Origin: Pseudomonas baltica
GTDB taxonomy: Bacteria > Pseudomonadota > Gammaproteobacteria > Pseudomonadales > Pseudomonadaceae
Length of the DNA stretch: 64,000 bases
NCBI RefSeq assembly: GCF_031880315.1
Contig: NZ_CP134771.1
Location: forward strand, 4,894,501 to 4,958,500
Direction of reading: 5' to 3'
Part shown: in pieces, positions 10,215-21,428 of the stretch
Position numbering within the stretch: position 1 is the first letter of the stretch
How the letters are laid out: every line of letters starts with the position of its first letter
Position numbers and translations under genes: made by a program
Notes under the pieces: generated by a model
Databases searched by the model: none
What the model was told of the DNA's origin: nothing
What the model saw: the letters and a program-made list of their open reading frames with translations, nothing else

Positions 10215-11222
10215 ATGTCAGACGAATGGAAGGCGCCCGACGCCGATGAGCAGTCGCCGCAAAGCGAACGCCGTGAAAACGATCGCAGCTGGAAATTGCT
10301 GGAAAAAACTCTGCTGGCCAGCGTGCAGGAGCAGCGGCGGGCACGGCGCTGGGGGATCTTCTTCAAGATTTTGACCTTCGCCTATCTGCTGGGCGTGCTG
10401 GCGATGTTCACGCCGCTGTTCAGTGGCATGGAAAAGTCGGCAGGCAAGGGCGACCACTACACTGCAGTCATCGATGTAAAAGGCGTGATTGCCGACAAAG
10501 AGGCTGCCAGCGCCGACAATCTGGTCGGGGCCTTGCGCGCGGCGTTCGATGATCCCAAGGTCAAGGGCGTGATCCTGCGTATCAATAGCCCGGGTGGCAG
10601 TCCGGTGCAGGCCGGCTACGTGTACGATGAGATTCGTCGTCTGCGCGGCTTGCATCCAACGGTCAAGGTCTATGCGGTGATCGCGGACCTGGGCGCATCG
10701 GGTGCGTATTACATCGCCAGCGCGGCCGATGATATCTACGCCGACAAGGCCAGTCTGGTAGGTTCCATCGGGGTGACGGCGGCCGGCTACGGCTTTGTCG
10801 GTACCATGGAAAAGCTGGGCGTGGAGCGTCGTGCCTATACCTCGGGGGCGCACAAGTCGTTCCTCGATCCGTTCCAGCCGCAAAAGCCGGACGAGACGCA
10901 GTTCTGGCAGGGCGTGCTCGACACCACGCACAACCAGTTCATTGCGATGGTCAAGCAGGGGCGCGGCGATCGCCTGAAGGACAAGGACAACCCTGACATG
11001 TTTTCCGGGCTGATCTGGTCGGGCGAGCAGGCATTGCAGTTGGGCTTGATCGACGGTCTGGGCAGCAGCAGCTCGGTGGCGCGTGATGTGATCGGCGAGA
11101 AGGACATGGTCGACTTCACCGTCGAGGATTCCGCCTTCGATCGCTTCTCCAAAAAACTCGGTACCAGCGTTGCCGATCGTGTAGCGATGTATATGGGCTT
11201 TGACGGTCCGTCGTTGCGCTGA
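10215..11222 (+). CDS. sppA: S49-family signal peptide peptidase, SppA type
   Basis: The 335-residue inner-membrane serine protease probably degrades leftover signal peptides. A charged cytoplasmic N terminus is followed by one membrane segment at about 47-67 (WGIFFKILTFAYLLGVLAMF). The ClpP-like domain contains 'GVILRINSPGGSP' and the nucleophile Ser162 in 'DLGASGAYYIA'; the general-base Lys is probably Lys214 in 'SGAHKSFLDPF'. The size matches the short SppA form, about half the E. coli protein. It is the third gene of the rluC operon, 51 bp after the HAD gene. Confidence 0.93.
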   Translation: MSDEWKAPDADEQSPQSERRENDRSWKLLEKTLLASVQEQRRARRWGIFFKILTFAYLLGVLAMFTPLFSGMEKSAGKGDHYTAVIDVKGVIADKEAASADNLVGALRAAFDDPKVKGVILRINSPGGSPVQAGYVYDEIRRLRGLHPTVKVYAVIADLGASGAYYIASAADDIYADKASLVGSIGVTAAGYGFVGTMEKLGVERRAYTSGAHKSFLDPFQPQKPDETQFWQGVLDTTHNQFIAMVKQGRGDRLKDKDNPDMFSGLIWSGEQALQLGLIDGLGSSSSVARDVIGEKDMVDFTVEDSAFDRFSKKLGTSVADRVAMYMGFDGPSLR

Positions 11223-11261
11223 GATCTCGGTCGCCTGAGCTGGCTTCTTCGCTGCCGAACG

Positions 11262-11334
11262 CGCAATCTCGCTCCCACAGACTGATCTTGAGTCTTACAG
11301 CTGTGGGGGCAGGGCTTGCTCGTGAAGGGGCTTT
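11262..11334. repeat. Degenerate REP-like palindrome
   Basis: GCTCCCACAG (11271-11280) and CTGTGGGGGC (11301-11310) form an imperfect inverted repeat, followed by GCAGGGCTTGCTCGTGAA, the tail typical of Pseudomonas REP sequences. It lies between the convergent sppA and maf genes and may also act in transcription termination. Confidence 0.6.
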
Positions 11335-11344
11335 GAATCCAGCC

Positions 11345-11923
11345 TTAGGGCACTTGCACACCTTCCTTTAGCAACATATCCACCAACCGGATCAGCGGCA
11401 GCCCCACCAGGCTGGTGGCGTCGGCACCGTGGGTGCTCTGAAACAAACTCACCCCTAGACCCTCGGCCTTGAAGCTGCCTGCGCAGTCGTACGGCTGTTC
11501 GGCGTGCAAGTAGCGCTCGATGCGCGGCAAGTCCAGCTCGCGCATCTGCACCGTGAAAGGCACCACGTCGACCTGGCATTCACCACTATGGCTGTTGAGC
11601 AGCGCCACGCCGGTCAGGAAGGTGACGCTGGTGCCACTGGCGGCCAGCAGTTGCTCGCAGGCCTTGTCGAAGCTGTGGGGCTTGCCCAGAATCTGCTCGC
11701 CGAGCACCGCGACCTGATCGGAGCCAATGATCAGATGCCCCGGATAGACTGCGGCCAGTGCCCGCGCCTTGAGCATCGCCAGGCGCCGTACCAGATCGTT
11801 GGCGTTCTCGTCAGGCAGGCGGCTTTCATCGACATCCGGCGAAGCGCAAACGAATGGCAGGCGCAGCCGCGAGAGCAATTCGCGACGATAAGGTGAGCTG
11901 GAAGCGAGTAATAAAGGCAGCAT
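11345..11923 (-). CDS. Maf/YceF-family nucleotide pyrophosphatase
   Basis: The 192-residue protein belongs to the Maf family, which hydrolyses modified or non-canonical nucleoside triphosphates to monophosphates. The N terminus 'LLLASSSPYRRELLSRLRLPF' (about 3-23) is the family signature, followed by 'PDVDESR' and 'IIGSDQVAVL' with the catalytic Asp. Position next to yceD matches YceF, the m7GTP-specific subgroup, in E. coli and PAO1. The start at 11923 is chosen because AGGAG lies 7-8 nt upstream. Confidence 0.92.
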   Translation of the reverse strand: MLPLLLASSSPYRRELLSRLRLPFVCASPDVDESRLPDENANDLVRRLAMLKARALAAVYPGHLIIGSDQVAVLGEQILGKPHSFDKACEQLLAASGTSVTFLTGVALLNSHSGECQVDVVPFTVQMRELDLPRIERYLHAEQPYDCAGSFKAEGLGVSLFQSTHGADATSLVGLPLIRLVDMLLKEGVQVP

Positions 11924-11948
11924 GCGTGGCTCCTGACGATGAGCGGTC

Positions 11949-11957
11949 ATTCTAGCA
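11949..11957 (-). promoter_or_regulatory. Extended -10 promoter of maf
   Basis: On the minus strand TGCTAGAAT is an extended -10 element about 26 nt upstream of the maf start, leaving a short leader with the AGGAG ribosome-binding site. No clear -35 box is visible. Confidence 0.4.
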
Positions 11958-11980
11958 TGCAGCCTTGGGCCGAATTTCCT

Positions 11981-12009
11981 TTGACAGGTGAGGGGGTCGT
12001 CCCTAGAAT
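11981..12009 (+). promoter_or_regulatory. Consensus sigma-70 promoter of yceD-rpmF
   Basis: TTGACA (11981-11986) and TAGAAT (12004-12009) are separated by 17 bp. The expected start, about 12016, is only 2-4 nt ahead of the yceD ATG at 12019. Confidence 0.75.
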
Positions 12010-12018
12010 GCTGCGCCT

Positions 12019-12546
12019 ATGTTGAATGACCCGATTCCACCTCACGTTGACCCGCGCAAATTGGCAGATCGTGGCACCACCCTCCAAGGTGAATTGCTGC
12101 TGGCCGATTTGGAGAGACTCTGCGACCCGCTTTCCGACAATGTCGGTACGGTGCAGGCTAAATTCGTTTTTGAACGAGATGAACGTAAAGCCGTGGTCAT
12201 CCACAGCTTTATCGACACCGAAGTCAAAATGGTTTGCCAGCGTTGTCTTGAGCTGGTCACCCTGCCAATCCATAGCGAGTGCAGTTACGCTGTGGTGAAG
12301 GAGGGTGCGAATACCCAGTCGTTGCCGTCAGGCTATGACGTGCTGGAACTGGGCGAAGATCCTTTGGATCTGCAGGCATTGATCGAGGAGGAGCTTCTGC
12401 TCGCCTTGCCCATTGTGCCTGCTCATCATCCGGAAGAATGCCAGCAGCCGGCGGGAGCAGATGAGCCCGAGCCGAGCGAGGACGAGGTAACGCGGTCCAA
12501 CCCGTTCAGTGTATTGGCGCAGTTAAAGCGTGACCCAAACGTTTAG
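12019..12546 (+). CDS. yceD: YceD (DUF177) 23S rRNA accumulation protein
   Basis: The 175-residue protein belongs to the DUF177/YceD family, which is co-transcribed with rpmF and needed for normal 23S rRNA accumulation in E. coli and plants. It shows the conserved 'IDTEVKMVCQRCLE' core (about 66-79) and 'GYDVLELGEDPLDLQALIEEELLLALPIVP' toward the C terminus. The start 'MLNDPIPPHVDPRKLADRG' matches other Pseudomonas proteins, so the short leader is not caused by a wrong start. rpmF follows after 13 bp. Confidence 0.92.
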   Translation: MLNDPIPPHVDPRKLADRGTTLQGELLLADLERLCDPLSDNVGTVQAKFVFERDERKAVVIHSFIDTEVKMVCQRCLELVTLPIHSECSYAVVKEGANTQSLPSGYDVLELGEDPLDLQALIEEELLLALPIVPAHHPEECQQPAGADEPEPSEDEVTRSNPFSVLAQLKRDPNV

Positions 12547-12559
12547 GAGTTAATCAATT

Positions 12560-12742
12560 ATGGCTGTTCAGCAGAACAAAAAATCCCGCTCTGCCCGCGA
12601 CATGCGCCGTTCGCACGACGCTCTCGAGGCTAGCACTCTGTCTGTAGAAAAAACCACCGGTGAAGTTCACCTGCGTCACCACGTATCGCCAGAAGGCGTA
12701 TACCGTGGCCGTAAAGTGATCGACAAGGGCGCTGACGAGTAA
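12560..12742 (+). CDS. rpmF: 50S ribosomal protein L32
   Basis: This 60-residue protein, '[22 protein letters not shown]', is L32 of the large subunit. The '[20 protein letters not shown]' end is typical. The zinc-ribbon Cys residues found in some L32 proteins are absent (C-minus form), as usual in gammaproteobacteria. A good AGGAG motif precedes the ATG. The rpmF-plsX-fab order is widely conserved and ties ribosome and membrane lipid synthesis together. Confidence 0.98.
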
Positions 12743-12746
12743 TTAC

Positions 12747-13757
12747 TTGTCCGCTCAGATCATCGCGATCGACGCAATGGGCGGGGACTTCGGTCCCCGC
12801 AGCATTGTCGAGGCCTGCCTCGCCTGCCTGTCCGCAAACCCCTCGCTGTACCTGACCCTCGTCGGTCAACCTCAACTCCTTGAACAGTTGCTCACCCAGC
12901 ACCGTGGTGTGGATCGCTCGCGTCTGCAGATTGCTGCGGCCAGCGAAGTGGTCGGCATGGACGACAAGCCTTCCGTGGCGCTGCGGGGCAAGCCTGATTC
13001 CTCGATGCGAGTGGCGCTGGAGCTGGTGCGTGACGACAAGGTCCAGGCCATGGTCAGCGCCGGTAATACCGGGGCGTTGATGGCGTTGTCGCGTCACGTA
13101 CTCAAGACCGTGCCGGGCATCGATCGCCCGGCCATGGTGGTGGCGCTGCCGACCCTGACTGGCCATTGCCAGCTGCTGGACCTTGGCGCCAACGTTGATT
13201 GCAGTGCCGAACAATTGCTGCAGTTTGCCGTCATGGGCTCGGTGGCGGCCCAGGCGTTGGGCATTGCCCGGCCGCGTGTGGCACTGCTGAATATTGGCAC
13301 CGAAGACATCAAGGGCAACCAGCAGGTCAAGCAGGCGGCGGCGCTGCTGCAAGCCGCGCAGAGCCTCAACTATATCGGCTATATCGAGGGCGACGGCCTG
13401 TACCGTGGCGAGGCCGACGTGGTGGTGTGTGACGGATTCGTCGGTAATGTGCTGCTCAAGTCCAGCGAGGGTTTGGCGAGCATGATTGCAGCACGCACCG
13501 AGGCGGTGTTCAGTTCCGGCGTGTTTGCGCGTCTGGCAGGGGCGGTGGCCTTGCCGCTGCTCAAGCGCCTGCGCCGCGAATTGGCCCCGGCGCGGCACAA
13601 TGGTGCCAGTTTCCTCGGGCTGCAAGGGATAGTCATCAAAAGCCACGGCTCGGCCGGTGCGGAAGGCTTTCGCAGTGCCATCGAGCGCGCCTTGGTGGAG
13701 ATTCGCGAAGATCTGCCGCGACGCCTCCAGGGCTGCCTCACCGACCGGTTGCCTTAG
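12747..13757 (+). CDS. plsX: Phosphate acyltransferase PlsX
   Basis: The 336-residue peripheral membrane enzyme makes acyl-phosphate from acyl-ACP for phospholipid synthesis. The N terminus '[13 protein letters not shown]' (about 5-17) and later '[10 protein letters not shown]', 'LDLGANVDC', '[12 protein letters not shown]' and '[16 protein letters not shown]' are family signatures. The start is TTG at 12747, 4 bp after the rpmF stop; no ATG or GTG lies upstream of the conserved motif in frame. The ribosome-binding site is weak, so translation may be coupled to rpmF. Confidence 0.95.
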   Translation: MSAQIIAIDAMGGDFGPRSIVEACLACLSANPSLYLTLVGQPQLLEQLLTQHRGVDRSRLQIAAASEVVGMDDKPSVALRGKPDSSMRVALELVRDDKVQAMVSAGNTGALMALSRHVLKTVPGIDRPAMVVALPTLTGHCQLLDLGANVDCSAEQLLQFAVMGSVAAQALGIARPRVALLNIGTEDIKGNQQVKQAAALLQAAQSLNYIGYIEGDGLYRGEADVVVCDGFVGNVLLKSSEGLASMIAARTEAVFSSGVFARLAGAVALPLLKRLRRELAPARHNGASFLGLQGIVIKSHGSAGAEGFRSAIERALVEIREDLPRRLQGCLTDRLP

Positions 13758-13884
13758 GCATGATCGCCCAAGGAATGCTTAAATGTGACCACCCGGTTTC
13801 AACTGCCATCCAATTGTCAGTTTCGCGCGGCCTGCCTGCTGGGCCGTCCACTCTGTGACGACACGATCATTAAGGGCTTGTTTC

Positions 13885-14823
13885 ATGTCTGCATCCCTCG
13901 CATTCGTCTTTCCTGGGCAAGGTTCCCAGTCCCTGGGCATGCTCGCCGAGCAGGGCGCCCAGCATTCGCTGGTCGTCGATACGTTCGCTGAAGCGTCAGC
14001 GGCCTTGGGTTACGACCTGTGGGCGCTGACCCAGCAAGGTCCGGTTGAGTTGCTCAACCAGACCGACAAGACGCAGCCGGCGATTCTTACTGCCTCTGTG
14101 GCTCTGTGGCGCCTCTGGCAGGCCGAAGTCGGCCAGCAGCCGGCATTTGTCGCCGGCCACAGCCTGGGCGAATACAGTGCGCTGGTCGCGGCAGGCAGCG
14201 TCAGTCTGGCCGATGCGGTCAAACTCGTGGAAACCCGCGGCCAGCTGATGCAAGAAGCCGTGCCTGCGGGCATGGGCGGCATGGCGGCCATCCTCGGTCT
14301 GCCGGACGACGCCGTCATCGCAGCCTGCGCTGAAGCGGGCCAGGGTGAAGTGGTCAGTGCGGTCAATTTCAACTCGCCAGGACAGGTCGTGATCGCGGGC
14401 TCGAAAACCGCCGTCGAACGTGCCATGGAACTGTGCAAGGCCCGCGGTGCCAAGCGCGCCATGCCGTTGCCGGTCAGCGTGCCGTCGCATTGCGCGCTGA
14501 TGCGCCCGGCGGCCGAAAAGTTCGCCGCCTCGATCGAAGCCATCGACTGGCAGGCGCCGAGCATCCCGCTGGTGCAGAACGTCAGCGCCAGCGTGGCCAC
14601 CGATGTCGCGACCCTCAAGAGCGATCTGCTCAAGCAGCTGTACATGCCGGTTCGCTGGGTCGAATCGGTGGCGTTCCTGGCCAGCCAGGGCGCCGTCAAC
14701 CTGATCGAATGCGGTCCGGGCAAAGTGCTCGCGGGCCTCAACAAGCGCTGCGCCGAAGGCGTCAGCACGACCAATCTGGATACCCCCGACGCCTTCGCCG
14801 CCGCTGTTGCGGCGCAGGCTTGA
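13885..14823 (+). CDS. fabD: Malonyl-CoA:ACP transacylase FabD
   Basis: The 312-residue enzyme loads malonyl groups onto ACP for fatty acid elongation. 'FVFPGQGSQS' at 8-17, the nucleophile Ser93 in 'GHSLGEYSAL' and His202 in 'VPSHCALM' form the standard active site. The ATG at 13885 is chosen because the protein then starts MSASLAFVFPGQG, as in homologues. A gap of 127 bp after plsX leaves room for a promoter, but none is clear. Confidence 0.97.
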   Translation: MSASLAFVFPGQGSQSLGMLAEQGAQHSLVVDTFAEASAALGYDLWALTQQGPVELLNQTDKTQPAILTASVALWRLWQAEVGQQPAFVAGHSLGEYSALVAAGSVSLADAVKLVETRGQLMQEAVPAGMGGMAAILGLPDDAVIAACAEAGQGEVVSAVNFNSPGQVVIAGSKTAVERAMELCKARGAKRAMPLPVSVPSHCALMRPAAEKFAASIEAIDWQAPSIPLVQNVSASVATDVATLKSDLLKQLYMPVRWVESVAFLASQGAVNLIECGPGKVLAGLNKRCAEGVSTTNLDTPDAFAAAVAAQA

Positions 14824-14839
14824 AGCAGGAGATAGTTGC

Positions 14840-15580
14840 ATGAGCTTGCAAGGTAAAGTTGCGCTGGTCACCGGCGCCAGCCGTGGCATCGGCCAGGCCA
14901 TCGCCCTTGAACTGGGCCGTCAGGGCGCCACCGTGATCGGTACCGCGACGTCTGCGTCGGGTGCCGAGCGCATCGCTGCCACGCTCAAGGAGCATGGCAT
15001 CACCGGTACCGGGCTGGAACTCAACGTCACCAACGACGAGTCGGTTGCCGCGACCCTGGCCGCGATCACCGCTGAATTCGGCGTACCGGCGATTCTGGTG
15101 AACAACGCCGGTATCACCCGCGACAACCTGATGATGCGCATGAAGGACGACGAATGGCATGACGTCATCGACACCAACCTCAACAGCCTGTTCCGCCTGT
15201 CCAAGGCTGTTTTGCGCGGCATGACCAAGGCGCGTTGGGGCCGAATCATCAGTATCGGTTCGGTAGTGGGTGCAATGGGCAACGCAGGCCAAGTAAACTA
15301 CGCGGCCGCGAAAGCCGGGCTCGAAGGTTTCAGCCGCGCTCTGGCGCGCGAAGTGGGCTCCCGGTCGATCACGGTCAACTCGGTGGCACCTGGTTTCATC
15401 GACACCGACATGACCCGTGAGCTGCCTGAAGCACAACGTGAAGCACTGCTGACGCAAATCCCGCTGGGCCGCCTGGGCCAGGCCGAGGAAATCGCGCAAG
15501 TGGTCGCTTTTCTGGCTTCCGAGGGTGCAGGTTACGTGACCGGGGCTACAATTCCGGTGAACGGCGGCATGTACATGTAA
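14840..15580 (+). CDS. fabG: 3-oxoacyl-ACP reductase FabG
   Basis: This 246-residue NADPH-dependent reductase carries out the first reduction of the fatty acid cycle. It is a classical short-chain dehydrogenase: cofactor loop 'TGASRGIG' at 11-18, 'NNAGITRD' near 88-95, and the catalytic triad Ser141, Tyr154, Lys158. An AGGAG-like site lies just upstream of the ATG, 17 bp after fabD. Confidence 0.97.
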   Translation: MSLQGKVALVTGASRGIGQAIALELGRQGATVIGTATSASGAERIAATLKEHGITGTGLELNVTNDESVAATLAAITAEFGVPAILVNNAGITRDNLMMRMKDDEWHDVIDTNLNSLFRLSKAVLRGMTKARWGRIISIGSVVGAMGNAGQVNYAAAKAGLEGFSRALAREVGSRSITVNSVAPGFIDTDMTRELPEAQREALLTQIPLGRLGQAEEIAQVVAFLASEGAGYVTGATIPVNGGMYM

Positions 15581-15589
15581 GCTGTGTGC

Positions 15590-15612
15590 GACATTTTTTC
15601 GCTAAAAATGTC
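15590..15612. other. AT-rich inverted repeat after fabG
   Basis: GACATTTTT and AAAAATGTC form a perfect 9-bp inverted repeat 9 bp after the fabG stop. It is too AT-rich and lacks a following T-run for a classical terminator, but could weaken read-through into acpP, which needs a far higher expression level, or be a protein-binding site. Confidence 0.4.
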
Positions 15613-15697
15613 ATACGAGTCGAGCAAAAATCCGTTATAAAGCTGCAACCCAATTCGGGGCAGCGGGCCAATGTTAGATCGCTGTGACGCTTTCAGT

Positions 15698-15725
15698 TTG
15701 AAAAGCCGAGCGCTTTCGATAAACT
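15698..15725 (+). promoter_or_regulatory. Possible sigma-70 promoter of acpP
   Basis: TTGAAA (15698-15703) and TAAACT (15720-15725) are 16 bp apart in the 196-bp fabG-acpP gap. A start near 15732 would give a leader of about 45 nt that includes the sRNA-complementary site. Confidence 0.4.
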
Positions 15726-15754
15726 TACGCACCGGCCAGCTGCCTGACTTATGT

Positions 15755-15775
15755 CCATTAGGAGTGAAAACAAGG
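15755..15775 (+). promoter_or_regulatory. acpP ribosome-binding region complementary to RgsA sRNA
   Basis: CCATTAGGAGT followed by G and AAAACAAGG includes the Shine-Dalgarno AGGAG (15760-15764). The same string, apart from one deleted and one inserted base, occurs on the plus strand at 22313-22333, so the minus-strand RgsA RNA is antisense to it. RgsA represses acpP post-transcriptionally in P. aeruginosa. Confidence 0.75.
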
Positions 15776-15776
15776 T

Positions 15777-16013
15777 ATGAGCACCATCGAAGAACGCGTC
15801 AAGAAAATCGTTGCCGAGCAACTGGGCGTTAAAGAAGAAGAAGTCACCAACAGTGCTTCTTTCGTAGAAGACCTGGGTGCCGATTCCCTTGATACCGTTG
15901 AGCTGGTGATGGCTCTGGAAGAGGAATTCGAGACCGAGATTCCAGACGAAGAAGCCGAGAAGATCACGACTGTACAAGCGGCCATCGATTACGTTACTGC
16001 CCACCAGGCGTAA
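15777..16013 (+). CDS. acpP: Acyl carrier protein
   Basis: The 78-residue acidic protein carries growing acyl chains on a 4'-phosphopantetheine attached to Ser37 in '[12 protein letters not shown]'. The sequence [20 protein letters not shown] is nearly invariant in proteobacteria. A strong Shine-Dalgarno (AGGAG, 12 nt before the ATG) fits high expression. It has its own leader and terminator between fabG and fabF, which allows expression separate from the rest of the cluster. Confidence 0.99.
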   Translation: MSTIEERVKKIVAEQLGVKEEEVTNSASFVEDLGADSLDTVELVMALEEEFETEIPDEEAEKITTVQAAIDYVTAHQA

Positions 16014-16044
16014 TGATTTTGTAATCGTCGCTTTGCTGTCTCGG

Positions 16045-16083
16045 AAAAACCGCACTGCCTTTGCTGGCGTGCGGTTTTTTCTT
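16045..16083 (+). terminator. Intrinsic terminator after acpP
   Basis: AACCGCAC (arm) and GTGCGGTT with a following T-run (16075-16080) form a terminator, with the loop at about 16056-16068. It probably separates abundant acpP mRNA from fabF. Confidence 0.88.
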
Positions 16084-16126
16084 TAGGTGGCAGGCGCGCC
16101 GTCGTCAATAGAATAAGGAGAGTGCT

Positions 16127-17371
16127 GTGTCGCGTAGACGCGTCGTGGTCACTGGTTTAGGTATGCTGTCGCCGCTGGGCACTGACGTGTCGAGCACCTG
16201 GCAGGGCATTCTGGCTGGCCGCAGTGGTATTGGTCCGATCGAACATACGGATCTTTCTGCCTATTCGACCCGTTTCGGCGGCTCGGTCAAGGACTTCAAG
16301 GTCGAGGAGTATCTCTCGGTCAAGGAGGCTCGCAAGCTCGATCTGTTCATTCAATACGGCTTGGCAGCCGGGTTCCAGGCGGTTCGCGATTCGGGCCTGG
16401 TCGTCACCGACGCCAACCGTGAGCGTATCGGCGTGGCCATGGGCTCGGGTATTGGTGGCCTCACCAATATCGAAGAAACCAGCCGCACCTTGCATGATTC
16501 CGGCCCACGACGGATTTCGCCGTTTTTCGTGCCTGGCTCGATCATCAACATGATTTCCGGATTTCTGTCCATCCATCTGGGTGTACAGGGTCCCAACTTC
16601 GCGATCGCCACGGCGTGCACCACCGGTACTCATTGCATCGGCATGGCCTTTCGCAACATAGCCTATGGTGAAGCCGATGTGATGATTGCCGGCGGCGCCG
16701 AAATGGCCGCCTGCGGCTTGGGCATGGGCGGCTTCGGCGCGGCGCGGGCGATGTCCACGCGCAACGACGAGCCGCAACGCGCCAGCCGCCCGTGGGACAA
16801 AGGCCGTGACGGCTTTGTGCTGGCCGACGGTGCTGGTGCCCTGGTGCTTGAAGAGCTCGAGCACGCTCAGGCTCGCGGTGCGACCATCTATGCCGAGCTG
16901 ATCGGCTTCGGCATGAGCGGCGATGCTTTCCACATGACCTCGCCGCCCGAAGACGGCGCCGGTGCCGCGCGCTGCATGGCCAACGCGTTGCGCGATGCCA
17001 AGGTCAGCCCGGACGAGGTGCAGTACATCAACGCCCACGGTACTTCGACTCCGGTCGGCGACCTGGCGGAAGTGCAAGCGATCAAGTCGGTATTCGGCGA
17101 GCATGCGCACAGCCTGGCAGTGAGCTCGACCAAATCCATGACCGGCCACTTGTTGGGTGCTGCAGGCGCGGTCGAGGCGATCTTCAGCGTGCTGGCGATC
17201 CGCGACCAGGTCGCACCGCCGACCATCAACCTCGACGAGCCGGACGAAGGCTGCGACCTCGATTTCGTTCCTCACGAAGCGCGCAAAATGCCGATCGACG
17301 TGGTGCTGTCCAACTCGTTCGGATTCGGTGGCACCAACGGCTCGCTGGTGCTACGTCGGTTCGTCGGTTGA
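16127..17371 (+). CDS. fabF: 3-oxoacyl-ACP synthase II FabF
   Basis: The 414-residue condensing enzyme elongates acyl-ACP with malonyl-ACP. The catalytic triad is Cys164 in '[10 protein letters not shown]', His304 in '[12 protein letters not shown]' and His341 in '[11 protein letters not shown]', which fits KAS II. The start is GTG at 16127 after AAGGAG. The stop overlaps the pabC ATG. It corresponds to fabF1 of PAO1 by position. Confidence 0.96.
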   Translation: MSRRRVVVTGLGMLSPLGTDVSSTWQGILAGRSGIGPIEHTDLSAYSTRFGGSVKDFKVEEYLSVKEARKLDLFIQYGLAAGFQAVRDSGLVVTDANRERIGVAMGSGIGGLTNIEETSRTLHDSGPRRISPFFVPGSIINMISGFLSIHLGVQGPNFAIATACTTGTHCIGMAFRNIAYGEADVMIAGGAEMAACGLGMGGFGAARAMSTRNDEPQRASRPWDKGRDGFVLADGAGALVLEELEHAQARGATIYAELIGFGMSGDAFHMTSPPEDGAGAARCMANALRDAKVSPDEVQYINAHGTSTPVGDLAEVQAIKSVFGEHAHSLAVSSTKSMTGHLLGAAGAVEAIFSVLAIRDQVAPPTINLDEPDEGCDLDFVPHEARKMPIDVVLSNSFGFGGTNGSLVLRRFVG

Positions 17372-18186
17372 TGCACAGCTGGGTCGACGGGGTTGCGCAG
17401 TCGCAGGTCGGGCTGAACAACCGCGGGCTGGCCTATGGTGATGGTCTGTTCGAGACCATCGCCGTGCGGGGCGGGCGGCCGTTGCTGCTCGACCGCCACC
17501 TGCAGCGCTTGCAGTGGGGCTGTGAGCGCCTGGCACTGGTGGCCGATGTGCGGCAGGTGCGCGACGAAGTCCTCGCCTACGCTGCGGCGCTGGGCGAGGG
17601 CGTGCTCAAGCTGATACTCACCCGTGGCGACAGCCCGCGCGGCTATGCCGCCGACCCTCAAGCGCCGGCCCGGCGCATCCTGCAAGCCAGCCCGTTGCCC
17701 GGTTACCCTACCAGCCATAGTGCCGAAGGGGTGCAGCTGTTCCCCTGTCGTACACGTCTTGCCGAACAACCGCTGCTGGCCGGGCTCAAGCATCTCAATC
17801 GGCTGGAGCAAGTGCTGGCGCGCAATGAGTGGCAGGGCAGCGCTTATGCCGAGGGTCTGATGTGCGACCTGCAGGGCCGTGTGATCGAAGGTGTCTACAG
17901 CAATCTGTTCCTGATCCGTGACGCTGTGCTGTATACGGCTGATCTGGCCCGCTGCGGCGTTGCCGGTACTATGCGCGCCGAGCTGCTGGAGCAGGCGCAA
18001 TCGCTAGGTATCCAGGTAAAAGTGTGTGACCTGACGTTGCAGGATCTCGCCGCTGCCGACGAAGTCTTCGTCTGCAACAGTGTCTACGGGATCTGGCCTG
18101 TGCTTGGCGTCGATGCGCTTCGCTGGTCGGCTGGCCCGGTGACCCGTAAACTGCAAACCCTCGCCTGTGCACTATTGGACCTGTGA
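17371..18186 (+). CDS. pabC: Aminodeoxychorismate lyase PabC
   Basis: The 271-residue PLP enzyme (fold type IV) splits 4-amino-4-deoxychorismate into p-aminobenzoate and pyruvate for folate synthesis. The PLP-binding lysine is Lys140 in 'AGLKHLNRLEQ'; 'YGDGLFETIAVRGG' (22-35) and 'GVYSNLFLI' are typical of the family. The ATG overlaps the fabF stop (TGATG). The fabF-pabC-mltG-tmk-holB order is conserved with E. coli and PAO1. Confidence 0.94.
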   Translation: MHSWVDGVAQSQVGLNNRGLAYGDGLFETIAVRGGRPLLLDRHLQRLQWGCERLALVADVRQVRDEVLAYAAALGEGVLKLILTRGDSPRGYAADPQAPARRILQASPLPGYPTSHSAEGVQLFPCRTRLAEQPLLAGLKHLNRLEQVLARNEWQGSAYAEGLMCDLQGRVIEGVYSNLFLIRDAVLYTADLARCGVAGTMRAELLEQAQSLGIQVKVCDLTLQDLAAADEVFVCNSVYGIWPVLGVDALRWSAGPVTRKLQTLACALLDL

Positions 18187-18189
18187 TCT

Positions 18190-20943
<2,754 letters not shown>

Positions 20944-21065
20944 CGGAGCATTGTGGTATTTTGGCGGTCTGATATTCAAAGTGCCATCAGTTGTCGTTAT
21001 TGCTTCAGTCGATTCAACCCAGCGTGTCCGTGGCCTCGATGCCCGGCCGCAGTGAAGGAAGCCGC

Positions 21066-21422
21066 ATGAACCAGCCAGTCAATCCGGGCCCGCGCAACGG
21101 TATTCTGTCCCTGACCATCAAGGACAAGGCCGTGCTGTATGCGGCCTACATGCCTTTCATCAAGAACGGCGGCCTGTTCATCCCCACCAGCAAGAGCTAC
21201 AAGCTGGGCGACGAGCTGTTCATGCTCCTCAACCTGATGGATGAAGGCGAGAAGATCCCCGTGGCCGGCAAGGTCGCGTGGATCACCCCCAAGGGCGCCC
21301 AGGGCAACCGCGCCGCCGGTGTCGGCGTGCAGTTCAACGATGGCGACGACACCGCGCGCAACAAGATTGAAACCTACCTGGCCGGCGCGCTGAAGTCCGA
21401 CCGTCCCACTCATACGATGTAG
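21066..21422 (+). CDS. pilZ: Type IV pilus protein PilZ
   Basis: The 118-residue cytoplasmic protein is required for type IV pilus biogenesis in P. aeruginosa and partners with FimX and PilB in related bacteria. It has the PilZ-domain fold pattern ('GGLFIPTSKSYKLGDELFMLL', 'GKVAWITPKG', 'GVGVQF') but no RxxxR motif before the domain, as expected for the eponymous PilZ, which does not bind c-di-GMP. The ATG at 21066 follows GAAGGAAG. It sits between holB and tatD, as in PAO1. Confidence 0.94.
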   Translation: MNQPVNPGPRNGILSLTIKDKAVLYAAYMPFIKNGGLFIPTSKSYKLGDELFMLLNLMDEGEKIPVAGKVAWITPKGAQGNRAAGVGVQFNDGDDTARNKIETYLAGALKSDRPTHTM

Positions 21423-21428
21423 TTGCCC

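Noticed and set aside
15590..15612. Inverted repeat after fabG as a classical terminator
   Set aside because: The stem is AT-rich and no T-run follows, so it is listed only as an inverted repeat.
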